Shown here one piece after another: positions 1 to 8,884 of a stretch of DNA of 11,869 bases. Below the pieces are notes generated by a model that worked only from the letters and a program-made list of their open reading frames with translations, was not told where the DNA came from and ran no database searches. Position 1 is the stretch's first letter. Each line of letters opens with the position of its first letter. Position numbers and translations under genes: made by a program. Where the stretch lies: assembly GCA_044370375.1 (NCBI GenBank), contig JBILVQ010000084.1, positions 1 through 11,869 of the forward strand. The letters are read 5' to 3'. This stretch comes from JBILVQ01 sp044370375. Its GTDB lineage: Bacteria > Bacteroidota > Bacteroidia > UBA4408.

Positions 1-59
1 TTAAGGCCAACGACAGAAAAATCCCAGACAACTTTTCACAATTTAAAGGCTGGTTCTGA
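1..59 (+). CDS. Possible 3' end of a rightward gene (partial)
   Basis: The reading frame starting at base 3 is open from the window edge to a TGA at 57-59 and reads KANDRKIPDNFSQFKGWF, which has a natural protein composition. It would end 29 bases before the stop codon of the leftward gene at 89, giving an ordinary convergent arrangement. A second frame starting at base 1 is also open, to TAA at 67-69, but reads less like protein. Only about 18 residues are visible, so no function can be given. The alternative is that this is non-coding sequence. Confidence 0.3.
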   Translation, partial: KANDRKIPDNFSQFKGWF

Positions 60-88
60 CCACATCTAATAATGCGATATAGACAAAA

Positions 89-3000
89 TTATTCTGAACA
101 AATTATTTTTGCACTCAAAATTTGGTTGCTTACTCTTACTTTAACAAAATAAAGACCCGAAATTAAATCTAAATCAACCTGTGTTCGATTAGCACTTACA
201 CTTTGAACTTCTGTAACGCGACTTCCCAACAAATCCTCTATCCACCATTGAAAATTTTCTGTTGGTACTTCCGACAATACAATTTCAAAACTGCCTTTAT
301 TAGGATTGGGTTGAATTTTAACTTTTAGGTCTGTGACTTTAGGATTCATCATTCCGTCAGGGTTAAAGTTGAGGGTATTCCCGGTTCCATTCGAACGACT
401 TCTGGTTCTTACTGCACGATTGCTTTCGCAAGGAACCGACAAAACTGACTCTATTAAATAAACAGTATTCAAGCCTGCTACCGGATTGTCATCAACATAA
501 AAACTGGTTGGTGCAAAAACCGAATCTAATTCGGTTAAACTAGAAATGGAACTTCCTGAAAAAATAATGTACTCACTAATATTTTGAGATTGGCCACGAT
601 ACTCTGACCAACTTAAAAACCTTGCTGTTCCAACTCCCGGAGCTACTTGCAGATGAATTGATCTTACAAAATTGGAAGGAGCAGATTCTCCTCCGCAAGT
701 ATCGAGAATTGAAATTTTGTACCGGTTAGGACCTATTCCCGCATCAGAATTAACATCTTCAAATTCACTCAAACTATCATAGCCCACAGCGCCAATTTTA
801 AAATACTCGGAACTGTTGTATGGCACTTCCTTGTAAACAAAAAACGAATCAATTTCCAAGGAAATTGGTTTCTCCCAAACAACACTATGAAAATCTGTTA
901 CCGGATCAACCGTAATCATGCAAACCTCTGTAACGGGTACCGCAGAAGAGGTCACATTTACAGGTGCTGAAAGAGCATCGCATCCAACACCTTGGCCGAT
1001 AACCGTGTATGTACCCGGAGCATTGACAGTCATGGCATTTCCGGTCTGCCCATTGCTCCATAGGTAAGTAGCAAACGACCCACTGGCCGTTAAAGTGGCA
1101 TTCACGTTTCCGCAGGCTCCGTTCGCGCCAACCGAGGAAATAAGCGGTGGGGTTTGCCCAGGCAAACTAAAATTAACATTTACCGGTGCTGAGATAACAG
1201 CACAACCTAATAAATCCGTGCAGGTAATTGAGTAGTATCCTGTAGATAAAACAGTCAAAGAATTTCCTGTTTCTCCACCAAGGGGTATTCCATCTTTATT
1301 CCATTGTAACAATGAACCAAGCGGAAATGAATTAGCAGTAACAAGAAGATTTCCTCCCACACAAACATCAACAATGCCTGATGGATTTGTAAGAGGCATA
1401 AAATTACAATTGAAACCACCTGAAACATTGCAAATAACGCTTTGATTTGCATTGGCAGGATCATACTGCACAACCGAACAACCCTCAACCGGATCTTGAA
1501 TAGCGAGGCCAACATGATAAACACCATTACCCATATAAGTATGATTGACCGTTGAATTGTTGTTAAACAAAATGCCACCATCACCAAAAGTCCATACAAA
1601 ATCCGCATTGCCAGCATTAGCAGTTGTGTTCGTAAAACTTGCATTCAATGGAGCAGCCGTTAAATTATTACTAGCGATGGTAAACGAAGGAATAGGCAAG
1701 GAAATAATGGTCATACCAATTGGATTTGAAGTGGCCACCAAAGGGATTGAACAGGGCAAACTACTAGTCAACTCGCAAGTAACAACAGCTCCATTTGCAA
1801 TGAGCGATGTTGAATATGTTGAACTATTGGTGCCAACATTGACCCCGTTTACCTTCCATTGAAATTGAGGATTATTGCCCCCATTAACCACAACCGCATT
1901 AAAGGTGGTTGAAGCACCGGCACAGATGATGGAATCGCTGGTAGTTATTTGAATGGAGGAATTGAAAGTATAATAAACATTCAAATTAATGACCACTGAA
2001 TCCTCACAGGAAGTCCCTCCACCTATTGTATAAACAGCGGTATAATTTCCAATCCCTTGTGAGGGATCGAACTGACCCAAGAAGGAAACATCGCCCGACC
2101 AAAGACCACCGAAAGGACTTACAACAATGGTATAGATAGGATCGGTAGTACAAAAAACCGTGTCGGTTCCGGGGGCAACAACAATAGCAGGATTTGCAAT
2201 TACTAAAACCGAAACGGTGTCGGCATTAATACAAGCACCCGTCAAGTCGCTCACCACTACATAATCGGTACTGATGAGGGGCATTACGGTAGGATTATTG
2301 CAAGGATTACAAGAAAAACTTGCATCAACAGGAATTTGCACCCCTGCCAAATCATACCATGTAAAAATAGTTCCACCACTAGCTGATAATTCTAAATCCT
2401 GTCCACTGCAAATGCTTACCTGAGGCAAAGGATTCGCAAGTGTCCTTTCAATAATACGAATGGAATAAGAAAAAATTTGTATTCCTGTTGTAGAACAATT
2501 GTCGTCATTGATGGTAATAATAACGTTGTAGTTTTTTCCGGACGAACCCACAGGTGCAGTCCAGTCAACCGTGACCTCTAGCGGATTTGTTCCTGTTGAA
2601 GAAATGATTGCACCCGGTAAAGCTTGACCCGTATTTGAGATAAAGGATAAAACATTTGCTGCATCGGGATCATCAAAAAGTGTTGAAAATGTAACACTAC
2701 TTCCTTCACACATTTCCATTGAGTTTGTTCCTGTTTGTTGGGCATAACCAACACTTGAAAAATTAGAAATTTGTCCGGAGGTTGCATTCGGAACCAGATT
2801 GGTACAACTGTTTACAATAAACAAAGCATCTCTTCTAATCGTACTGAGCAGCGCACCCGTGCTTCGGTCATATTCATGCACTTGAACAACAACAACAAAA
2901 CTGCCAATTAAGGCAGGAGTAAAACTCATTTGTCCGGTGTTCGGATCAATCACAATTCCAGAAATGGGATCGTTTCCTAAAAATGGAGTGATATAGGAAA

Positions 3001-3624
3001 CCGGGGATCCAGTGGCACTAAGGGAAGATACCAGTGAGTAAACCAAAGAGTCGCCATCTGTTTCAACAACCCCAAAATTATAGGTGCTTGCTTGGTTTGC
3101 ACAAAGATAAGGAATGGCTTGTGCAGTAAAAAAGGGAGTGCTGTTTAAAGAATCTGTTGCAAGATTAAGGATACTTTCAAAATAAACATCATAACCCGCG
3201 TTCTGAACGTTGACGATGGAAGGCGGTCTGCAGCAAATATTATAATCTAGTCTAAAAAAATCACAGGCAGGATCCATCGTTATGGTTGTTTGATAAGTGT
3301 ACAATTGGGTTCCACTTAAACCTCCACCCAAACAATTGCTATTCAAAGAATCCAAACTGCAAAGTTGGGAGGTATTGGTTCCTCCCACATTAATCAAGGG
3401 GGCAGAAAAAGTTTGCGTTTGTCCGGTACAATCACTATAAACATCAATATCCTGTGGGCCATTTAGCGCAATACTTCCACAATCACAAAAAGATTCAAGG
3501 TAACCAAATACTGATTGTTACCCAAAGATTGAACTGAAATATCTCCACCGAGAACATGATTAGCCCTTGCATGAAAACCATACGAGAAAAGCACCAAGAA
3601 AATACACAAAATGAGTTTATGCAT
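89..3624 (-). CDS. T9SS-exported multi-Ig/PKD surface protein, with an apparent frameshift
   Basis: Large secreted protein, about 1178 residues once one base is restored. The ATG at 3624 begins the signal peptide MHKLILCIFLVLFSYGFHARA, followed by NHVLGGDISVQ, a common start of Bacteroidota gliding/adhesin-like surface proteins. This frame hits TAA at 3465-3463. The rest of the protein lies in another frame, open from 3517 to the TAA at 91-89; joining the frames at the T5 run (3491-3487) gives a continuous NLF-CDCGSIALNGPQ. After an N-terminal Cys-containing domain come Ig/cadherin-like repeats, a PKD domain with the VWTFGDGG motif (roughly residues 645-715) and two Ig-like units with YLWSNGQT and APVNV motifs. 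The last ~85 residues are a T9SS type A sorting domain (QPNPNKGSFEI, then SGLYFVKV), which family knowledge says directs export across the outer membrane and is then removed. The ligand or surface role cannot be told. A start at TTG 3397 would lack a signal peptide and is unlikely. Confidence 0.88.
3487..3491 (-). other. Probable single-base deletion (frameshift) in a T5 run
   Basis: On the minus strand the signal-peptide frame reads AAT CTT TTT GTG and runs into a stop 22 bases later. The downstream frame reads TGT GAT TGT GGA from the same place. A sixth T would fuse the two frames without losing a residue. The frames overlap only between 3517 and 3463, so the break must lie in that interval, and the homopolymer is the natural spot. 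It could be a true mutation, an assembly error, or (less likely) -1 slippage on CTTTTTG. Confidence 0.7.
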
Positions 3625-3656
3625 TGATAGTAATGTTAAGTCTTAAAATAATCAAG

Positions 3657-3690
3657 CAAATATAAAATAATTTTGAAAACCACCCGCCAA
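3657..3690 (-). promoter_or_regulatory. Putative Bacteroidota sigma-A promoter of the T9SS protein gene
   Basis: Read on the minus strand, TTG at 3690-3688 (inside AATTTGG) is followed after 23 bases by TATATTTG at 3664-3657. This matches the Bacteroidota consensus TTG-N17-23-TAnnTTTG. It would start transcription near 3650, leaving a leader of about 25 bases before the ATG at 3624. Spacing is at the long end of the accepted range, and AT-rich DNA gives chance matches. Confidence 0.45.
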
Positions 3691-3839
3691 ATTGGAAAGG
3701 TTCGAAATTGGCATTTAACAGGAAATACAAGCAAAATAAACAAATAAGCTACCACAATATTACCAAATTGATAATAAGAAAACAGGAAATTGCTGCCGAC
3801 CTATGAAAATTCACCCAAAAATGTCTAAATTCGAAACCA

Positions 3840-6800
3840 ATGTTTCGGGCCCGTTTTTGCATTATGTTTTCATTTCTCTTGGTGCTTTGCTCCAACGCTT
3901 ATGCCTTTGAAAGCGGCAGTCCCAGCATTAGCAATTATACCCCTCAAGACCATACAGCCCATGAGCAAACCTGGTCGATTCTGCAAAACAAAAACGGCCT
4001 GATGCTTTTCGCCAACAATTCAGGACTACTCCTATTTGATGGCACGGGCTGGCAATTGGTAAATGACTTAAAGGAACAGCCAATATATTCATTGGCATTA
4101 AACAACAAAGGCGAAGTTTTGGTGGGTGGTGATGGAAACTTTGGGGTATTAAAACAAAAGGAAAACGGTTCGTTTTTCTTTACCTCCTACTTGTCGCTTT
4201 TACCAAAATCGCTATTAAATTTTAGGCAAGTATGGAATATCATTTGCCTCAAGGATGCAGTCTATTTTTGCACCAATTCCGGAATTTTTGTTTACCAAAA
4301 TCAAAAAATAAATTTCTTAGCACCAAAAAGTGAACGAGGATTCCATAAGTTCTTTTTGATAGATCAAAAAATGTTGGTCAGAGAAAACAATGTTGGATTG
4401 TGTGAATTAAAAAATAACCAAACAACACTTCTTCCCGGTGGTGAATTTTTTGCCGAAAAAAAAATCGACATGATTGAAAAGTATGGCAAACTTTGGATGA
4501 TTGGAACCAGAGACGAAGGACTTTTCCTCTTTGACCCAAGTGGTAAAAATCAAACATTGGCCTTTCCCTGCGAAATTGGCAATATCCTTAAGAAAGCGCA
4601 ATTGTATCATGCAATAAAATTAAGCAATGGCAATTGGGCCATGGCCACCAGCAACAATGGTGTTTTTATTTGCGATACGTTGGGTAATGTAAAAGAACAA
4701 TTCAATCTTGAAAATGGATTGCTCACCAATAGAGTTTGGTTTTTGTATGAAGATATACATCATAACTTTTGGGCCGCCTCCGATAAAAGTATTTCGCTTA
4801 TCGATTATTTATTCCCTCTGCGATGGTTCTCGTCTAAACAAGGAATTAGTGGCAATGTAAATGCGGTTTGGAAAGATCAATCGGGTAAGCTTTGGGTGGC
4901 AGGTGCAGAAGGACTTTGGAAAAGTAACGAAAAGGAAAACAATATACAATTCTCCATTTTTAAAGATTACCTAATGCACTGCAAAACGCTGTCGGGTTAT
5001 ATCAATGAAGGTGACAAAGAAGAAATAATTTTGGGTTCCAATGTTGGATTAGTAGCCATTGATGAAAACAACAACGAAAATTGGATTGATGAAGAAAACG
5101 AATATTACAATATTATTTTTCCCAAAGGAAATTCTGATATAATGGTGGCTTCAGGTCGCGACATTATTTCAGTCTACCAAAGGGAGAAAGGGAAATGGAA
5201 TTTAATATTCAAATTCAACGAAATTTTAAGCGACTTTTATTCCTCTGCTGAAAATGGTGATGGCAGTGTTTGGATTTCAGGCTCAAACAAGCATTTGGTA
5301 AATTTAATTTTTAAGAAAAATGGAAACAATAAAACCGTTTCCCTAAAAAAATATTTGTTGCCGCTTGATTTGGATCAAGACATGCCGATAGTTGCCATAA
5401 ACAAAGAAATTTATATTGCGAACAATGCCGGATTTAGCAAAATTATCTTCAACGAAAGTAGCAATAAAATTAGTTTTGAAAAACCGAAAATTTTTGATGC
5501 ATCCTTGCAACAACCCGGCAGGTTTATTTTCCGAACTTACAATGATGCTTCAGGAAAAATATGGATTGCCTCCGACGCCCCGAATCAAAGCAAGGAGGCA
5601 GGCTTTGCTGAAAAAAACAAAGAAGGAATCTATATACTTAATTCCGTTTATTTCCGTAAGTTGCTAGAAACACAAGTCAATGGTTTTTTTGTAGAAAAAA
5701 ATGGCATCGCCTGGATGGCCACCAATTCGGGGCTTGTAAAATACGACCCCAAAACAAAAGCACAATATGATTTACAATTTGAAACCTTGCTTACTGAGGT
5801 AGTCATCAACAATGTTTCTTCCTACTCCAATCTAACCCAAACGATTCTTAGCCCTCAACTTTCGTTTTCAGAAAATAAAATTTCTTTTCACTTTGCTGCA
5901 CCCAATTTTACGAAGCAAAAAGAATTAAATTTTTCCTATTTTCTGGAAGGCTTGGAAGATCAATTTAAACCATGGAATTTAACTACTTCGGCAGATTACA
6001 ATTACCTTCCGGAAGGAAATTATGTTTTTCATGTTCAATCGAAAGATATTTATGGCAACATTGGCAAGGAAGCTGTTTTTTCCTTTGTTGTAAAACCCCC
6101 ATGGTATAGAACCTATTTTGCCTATTTCGCTTACTTAATTTTAATTGCCTTAGCCGTGGTTGGGATTGTAAAATTCAATACCGGTCGTTTGAAAGCAATC
6201 AATGAATTACTCGATAGTACCGTAAAAAGCAGAACCAAAGAACTCAATCAGGAAAAAATAAAATTGGAAATCGCCAATCAGGAAATTACCGACAGTATTA
6301 ATTATGCGAAAACCATCCAACAAAGTATTTTACCGGAAGATAGTGCCTTAAAAAAAATATTTCCTGAATCCTTCATTTACTATCGGCCCAGAAATATTGT
6401 TTCAGGCGACTTTTATTGGATATCCGACCAGGTAGATAAAAAAGATGATTCCTACCTTCCCATCGTGGCGGTTGCAGACTGCACAGGACATGGAGTTCCG
6501 GGAGCTTTCATGAGCATGATTGGAAGCGAAAAATTGAATCAGTCGGTAAGGGAGTTGCCTATCGTTTCGCCTTCTCGAATGCTGGGATTTTTGAATCTTG
6601 AAGTAAAAAGAACCCTTCGTCAATCTATTGAAGGAAGCCACTCGCGTGATGGAATGGAAATTTGTTTACTTTCTTATGACGAAACAAACAAAACAATTTA
6701 TTATTCCGGAGCCAACAGACCGTTATGGATTTTTAGGGCAGGAACCGAAAATCATGAACCTGAATTAATTAAAGCAACGAAAGCCGGTATCGGTGGTACC

Positions 6801-7064
6801 ACCAGCGATTACCAAGAATTTGCTGAACACTGCATTCCTTTGCAAAAAGGAGATACTTTATACATGTTTACTGATGGCGCTACCGACCAATTTGGTGGGC
6901 CCAAAGAAAAAAAATTAAACTCAAAAGGACTCAAAGAATTGTTCTTTTCCCTGCAGTTACATGGAATGAAAGAGCAAGGAAAATTATTAGAGGGGTATTA
7001 CAAAAACTGGATGAGGGACCTTGAACAAGTAGACGACATTTTAATTATTGGTATTAGAGTTTAA
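3840..7064 (+). CDS. Beta-propeller sensor with cytoplasmic SpoIIE/PP2C protein phosphatase
   Basis: 1074-residue one-protein sensor/effector. Residues 1-22 are a signal peptide (MFRARFCIMFSFLLVLCSNAYA); ATG 3840 is preferred over the in-frame ATG at 3864 because it supplies the positive n-region. Residues ~30-690 contain Reg_prop-like propeller blades (for example LWVAGAEGLWK and KLWMIGTRDEGLFLFD). A Y_Y_Y-type domain follows at ~694-742 (YFLEGLEDQF, LPEGNYVFHVQSKD), then one membrane helix at ~758-778, a coiled coil at ~781-820 and a SpoIIE/PP2C domain at ~821-1074. The phosphatase motifs are complete: SGDFYW (D857), ADCTGHGVPGAF (D880), DGME, YSGANRPL, FTDGATDQFGG (D1012) and DDILIIG (D1065/D1066), so it should be an active metal-dependent Ser/Thr phosphatase. 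Inference: a periplasmic ligand read by the propeller controls dephosphorylation of a cytoplasmic target, usually an anti-sigma-factor antagonist. No such target gene lies nearby. The gene is divergent from the T9SS protein gene and seems to stand alone. Confidence 0.93.
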   Translation: MFRARFCIMFSFLLVLCSNAYAFESGSPSISNYTPQDHTAHEQTWSILQNKNGLMLFANNSGLLLFDGTGWQLVNDLKEQPIYSLALNNKGEVLVGGDGNFGVLKQKENGSFFFTSYLSLLPKSLLNFRQVWNIICLKDAVYFCTNSGIFVYQNQKINFLAPKSERGFHKFFLIDQKMLVRENNVGLCELKNNQTTLLPGGEFFAEKKIDMIEKYGKLWMIGTRDEGLFLFDPSGKNQTLAFPCEIGNILKKAQLYHAIKLSNGNWAMATSNNGVFICDTLGNVKEQFNLENGLLTNRVWFLYEDIHHNFWAASDKSISLIDYLFPLRWFSSKQGISGNVNAVWKDQSGKLWVAGAEGLWKSNEKENNIQFSIFKDYLMHCKTLSGYINEGDKEEIILGSNVGLVAIDENNNENWIDEENEYYNIIFPKGNSDIMVASGRDIISVYQREKGKWNLIFKFNEILSDFYSSAENGDGSVWISGSNKHLVNLIFKKNGNNKTVSLKKYLLPLDLDQDMPIVAINKEIYIANNAGFSKIIFNESSNKISFEKPKIFDASLQQPGRFIFRTYNDASGKIWIASDAPNQSKEAGFAEKNKEGIYILNSVYFRKLLETQVNGFFVEKNGIAWMATNSGLVKYDPKTKAQYDLQFETLLTEVVINNVSSYSNLTQTILSPQLSFSENKISFHFAAPNFTKQKELNFSYFLEGLEDQFKPWNLTTSADYNYLPEGNYVFHVQSKDIYGNIGKEAVFSFVVKPPWYRTYFAYFAYLILIALAVVGIVKFNTGRLKAINELLDSTVKSRTKELNQEKIKLEIANQEITDSINYAKTIQQSILPEDSALKKIFPESFIYYRPRNIVSGDFYWISDQVDKKDDSYLPIVAVADCTGHGVPGAFMSMIGSEKLNQSVRELPIVSPSRMLGFLNLEVKRTLRQSIEGSHSRDGMEICLLSYDETNKTIYYSGANRPLWIFRAGTENHEPELIKATKAGIGGTTSDYQEFAEHCIPLQKGDTLYMFTDGATDQFGGPKEKKLNSKGLKELFFSLQLHGMKEQGKLLEGYYKNWMRDLEQVDDILIIGIRV

Positions 7065-7136
7065 ACTACCCGCAACTAAAGTATCCTCTTCATTTACCCA
7101 TTCCCTCACCCGCCCCCGCCATTTACTCATTTAGCA

Positions 7137-7167
7137 TTGTAGGCCCATAACAGGCAATCTACTTTTG
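7137..7167 (+). promoter_or_regulatory. Putative Bacteroidota promoter of the four-gene cluster
   Basis: TTG at 7137-7139, a 20-base spacer, then TACTTTTG at 7160-7167, a full match to TTG-N17-23-TAnnTTTG. Transcription would start near 7173, about 33 bases before the ATG at 7206. It lies in the 141-base gap after the phosphatase gene and would drive the cyclase-like gene and probably the three genes behind it. GGAG at 7178-7181 is too far from the ATG to be a normal ribosome binding site. Confidence 0.6.
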
Positions 7168-7205
7168 GTTTGTGAAAGGAGAAACACACCCTAAAACCAA
7201 TCGCT

Positions 7206-7874
7206 ATGAATGCTTTCCTCATGAATATTACCGAACAATTGCTATTGGCATTTGAACGGATACGCCATGCCGGTGAACAATTGGCCGGACTTGCAGAAAC
7301 CTCTACCCTACTGATGATTAAGCCATCAATGCTTCGTCAAAAGAAAAGCAAAAACGAACCCAAAGACGGATTATACTATTTGTTGCTGGTCGACATGATT
7401 GGCTCTACCCGTTTCCTTGCCGAACATGGCAATCAGCGAACCATTGAAAGAATCAACCGCATGATGCAAGGGATCAGAAAAAGCTGTGAGGAGGCGGCCT
7501 ATGAAAAGGAGGTTTTCTTTCTCAAAGAAATTGGCGATGCAGGCTTAGTGGCTTTTGAGGCCTTTCATGATGTGATTTTGTTTCACAGCCACTGGGAAAA
7601 GTTAAATCAACATGAACTCAACATTAAGGTAAGGATTTGCATTCACTGCGGAGAATTGAATTTTGACGATGGCAATCCGATGGGATTGGCCTTATCGGAG
7701 TTGTTTAAAATGGAGAAACAGGCCTTGGAAGGCGAGACCCTGTTGAGCGCGGTGGCTACAGCCCTTGGCCGCCCCTGCCTGAATACAGAACGAAGTAGCT
7801 ATTGGCTGGAAGAAAAACCAGGCCCCAAAGCGGAAAGGTTCTTTTTAATGTTGTCACCCCCTAAAACCAAATAA
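7206..7874 (+). CDS. Stand-alone class III nucleotidyl-cyclase-like protein, degenerate
   Basis: 222-residue soluble protein, without signal peptide or membrane helix, consisting almost wholly of a class III adenylate/guanylate cyclase-like fold. Visible motifs in order: YYLLLVDMIGSTRF, with D63 at the first metal-ligand position; FLKEIGDAGLVAFEAF, with K107 and D111 at the second metal position; and VRICIHCGELNF, matching the usual RIGIHTG strand. The stretch after this is short, and LALSELFKMEKQA replaces the family's VNxAARLexxA. The transition-state Asn and Arg are therefore not visible (Ser164 and Lys168 lie near those places). Both metal aspartates survive, so it might bind a nucleotide, but cyclase activity is doubtful; it could be a nucleotide-binding regulator or a divergent cyclase. 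ATG 7206 was chosen because it follows the promoter; the in-frame ATG at 7221 is equally possible. It is first in a rightward cluster, 90 bases before the lipoprotein start. Confidence 0.75.
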   Translation: MNAFLMNITEQLLLAFERIRHAGEQLAGLAETSTLLMIKPSMLRQKKSKNEPKDGLYYLLLVDMIGSTRFLAEHGNQRTIERINRMMQGIRKSCEEAAYEKEVFFLKEIGDAGLVAFEAFHDVILFHSHWEKLNQHELNIKVRICIHCGELNFDDGNPMGLALSELFKMEKQALEGETLLSAVATALGRPCLNTERSSYWLEEKPGPKAERFFLMLSPPKTK

Positions 7875-7918
7875 ATCATGAAAACAAAAAACCCAATGAA
7901 CCCAATGAAAAACTTTTC

Positions 7919-7926
7919 TACATTTG
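7919..7926 (+). promoter_or_regulatory. Possible internal -7 element before the lipoprotein gene
   Basis: TACATTTG matches TAnnTTTG and lies 38 bases before the ATG at 7965, a spacing typical of this phylum. No TTG is present 17-23 bases upstream, so only half of the consensus is there. If real, it gives the lipoprotein/paralogue pair their own transcript and supports the start at 7965, because an ATG at 7878 would lie upstream of the transcript. Confidence 0.3.
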
Positions 7927-7964
7927 GAAGAGTATTGAATGTCTTACCCTTTAAATTAAACATT

Positions 7965-8849
7965 ATGAAAAAATGGATGTTGTTTTTGACCCTCATTTTG
8001 ATGATGAGTTTTTCTTCATGTGATAAATTACAGAAAGAAAAAACCCCGGAAGCCGCGATGGCGGACAGTACCAATCCCTGCCCTTGCGATTGTCCACCAA
8101 CAAGATCCGCAGCAGAACCAACTTGTAAGTATTGTGTGGATGGTGATGACCATTCCCTTAGCTTAAGAAAGGTTAGGAGATACATTGAGGATTTTAGAAT
8201 TAGGTTTTCAGGAAAATTAAAAAACTCAGGTGGTTACTGGACTTTATATGATTATCCATCATTTACTTCAAAGGAAAAATCAAAATTGGCGGTTGAAACT
8301 CTAGTTTTTTATCCCTGTGTTGATAAGAATGGTCTATTTAAAGATGTTGCCTATTTGGCCGCAGAAACAAAAGATTGTAATAATCAATCGGCTAACTGCA
8401 CAACTGCGGTTGAAACCCCTGGAACCAGCCTGGTTCGGCCTCCCGACAATTGCTTTTTCGGCTTTATTCAAGAGGAAGACTTAATGACTGATTCCAGTTT
8501 TACAAAGTACCTCAATATAAAGGAAAATTATACACCCATTCCAGCTGCTTTAAGAAACGTTACAGAAGCCTCTGATGAACTAGCAACAGAAAGAGAAAAT
8601 TTTGCTTCTAAATTCTCTGATTATTACCCTGATCCTGTTTTCGTTTATGGAAAGGGAAATACTTTATCAGTCTTGAGGACTTTGCCAGGAGCAGTGGGTA
8701 TTCGTTACTATTTTGGATATGATGCAGAGCAGGAAACCAACAAAATTAGAATCATCTTCTGCGCTGTAAATGCAGAAGGAAAAATCATCGTCCCAAATGG
8801 GAATTGGGACATGGCCTTCCGCGAATCCTCCCGCCCACGCAGACCTTAA
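7965..8849 (+). CDS. Lipoprotein of unknown function, first of a tandem paralogue pair
   Basis: 294 residues from ATG 7965. The N-terminus MKKWMLFLTLILMMSFSSC is a lipoprotein signal peptide with Cys19 as the lipidated residue, so the mature protein should be membrane-anchored in the periplasm or on the cell surface. A linker with CPCDC follows, then an unrecognised domain shared with the next gene: PTCKYCVDGDDH (C54, C57, D61, D62, H63), FYPC, KDVAYL, ETPGTSLVRPPDNC, ERENFASKFSDYYP, VYGKGNTL, GIRYYFGYDAEQE and IIFCAVN, ending FRESSRPRRP (residues 285-294). Seven cysteines match the paralogue, suggesting a structural or metal-binding role. An in-frame ATG at 7878, four bases after the previous stop, would add 29 residues before the signal peptide (MKTKNPMNPMKN...) and is less likely. 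I do not recognise the family. Position behind the cyclase-like gene suggests co-expression but gives no function. Confidence 0.85.
   Translation: MKKWMLFLTLILMMSFSSCDKLQKEKTPEAAMADSTNPCPCDCPPTRSAAEPTCKYCVDGDDHSLSLRKVRRYIEDFRIRFSGKLKNSGGYWTLYDYPSFTSKEKSKLAVETLVFYPCVDKNGLFKDVAYLAAETKDCNNQSANCTTAVETPGTSLVRPPDNCFFGFIQEEDLMTDSSFTKYLNIKENYTPIPAALRNVTEASDELATERENFASKFSDYYPDPVFVYGKGNTLSVLRTLPGAVGIRYYFGYDAEQETNKIRIIFCAVNAEGKIIVPNGNWDMAFRESSRPRRP
8817..8849 (+). repeat. Conserved 3'-end repeat, copy 1 (encodes FRESSRPRRP-stop)
   Basis: 33 bases covering the last ten codons and stop of the lipoprotein gene. They match 9620-9652 at 31 of 33 positions; both differences are third bases of Pro codons and so silent. 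GC is 20/33, far above the surrounding DNA. The three CGC Arg codons here are the only CGC Arg codons in this gene. Confidence 0.9.
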
Positions 8850-8884
8850 AATTTTTTCTCAATTCACATAATAACAATAAATTT

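Noticed and set aside
51..64. TGGT-TCTG-ACCA mini-hairpin between the two convergent gene ends near 60
   Set aside because: The stem is only four base pairs and no T-run follows, too weak for a terminator.
1545..1862. 105-codon rightward open frame inside the T9SS protein gene
   Set aside because: It lies wholly antisense to a convincing Ig/PKD-repeat protein, has no promoter or family resemblance, and its composition is that of a shadow frame.
3397..3397. TTG start codon for the T9SS protein
   Set aside because: It would give a T9SS cargo without a signal peptide, while the coding frame continues upstream to 3517 and a signal peptide lies just beyond in the adjacent frame.
3668..3675. TAATTTTG as a -7 element for the propeller-phosphatase gene
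   Set aside because: There is no TTG at the correct distance upstream and the leader would be about 160 bases, so a chance match in AT-rich DNA is more likely.
7891..7908. Tandem ACCCAATGA repeat as a CRISPR or phase-variation tract
   Set aside because: Only two 9-base units are present, too few for a CRISPR array or a clear slippage tract.
7799..8185. 128-codon leftward open frame across the cyclase/lipoprotein junction
   Set aside because: It runs antisense through two better-supported genes and the likely promoter between them.
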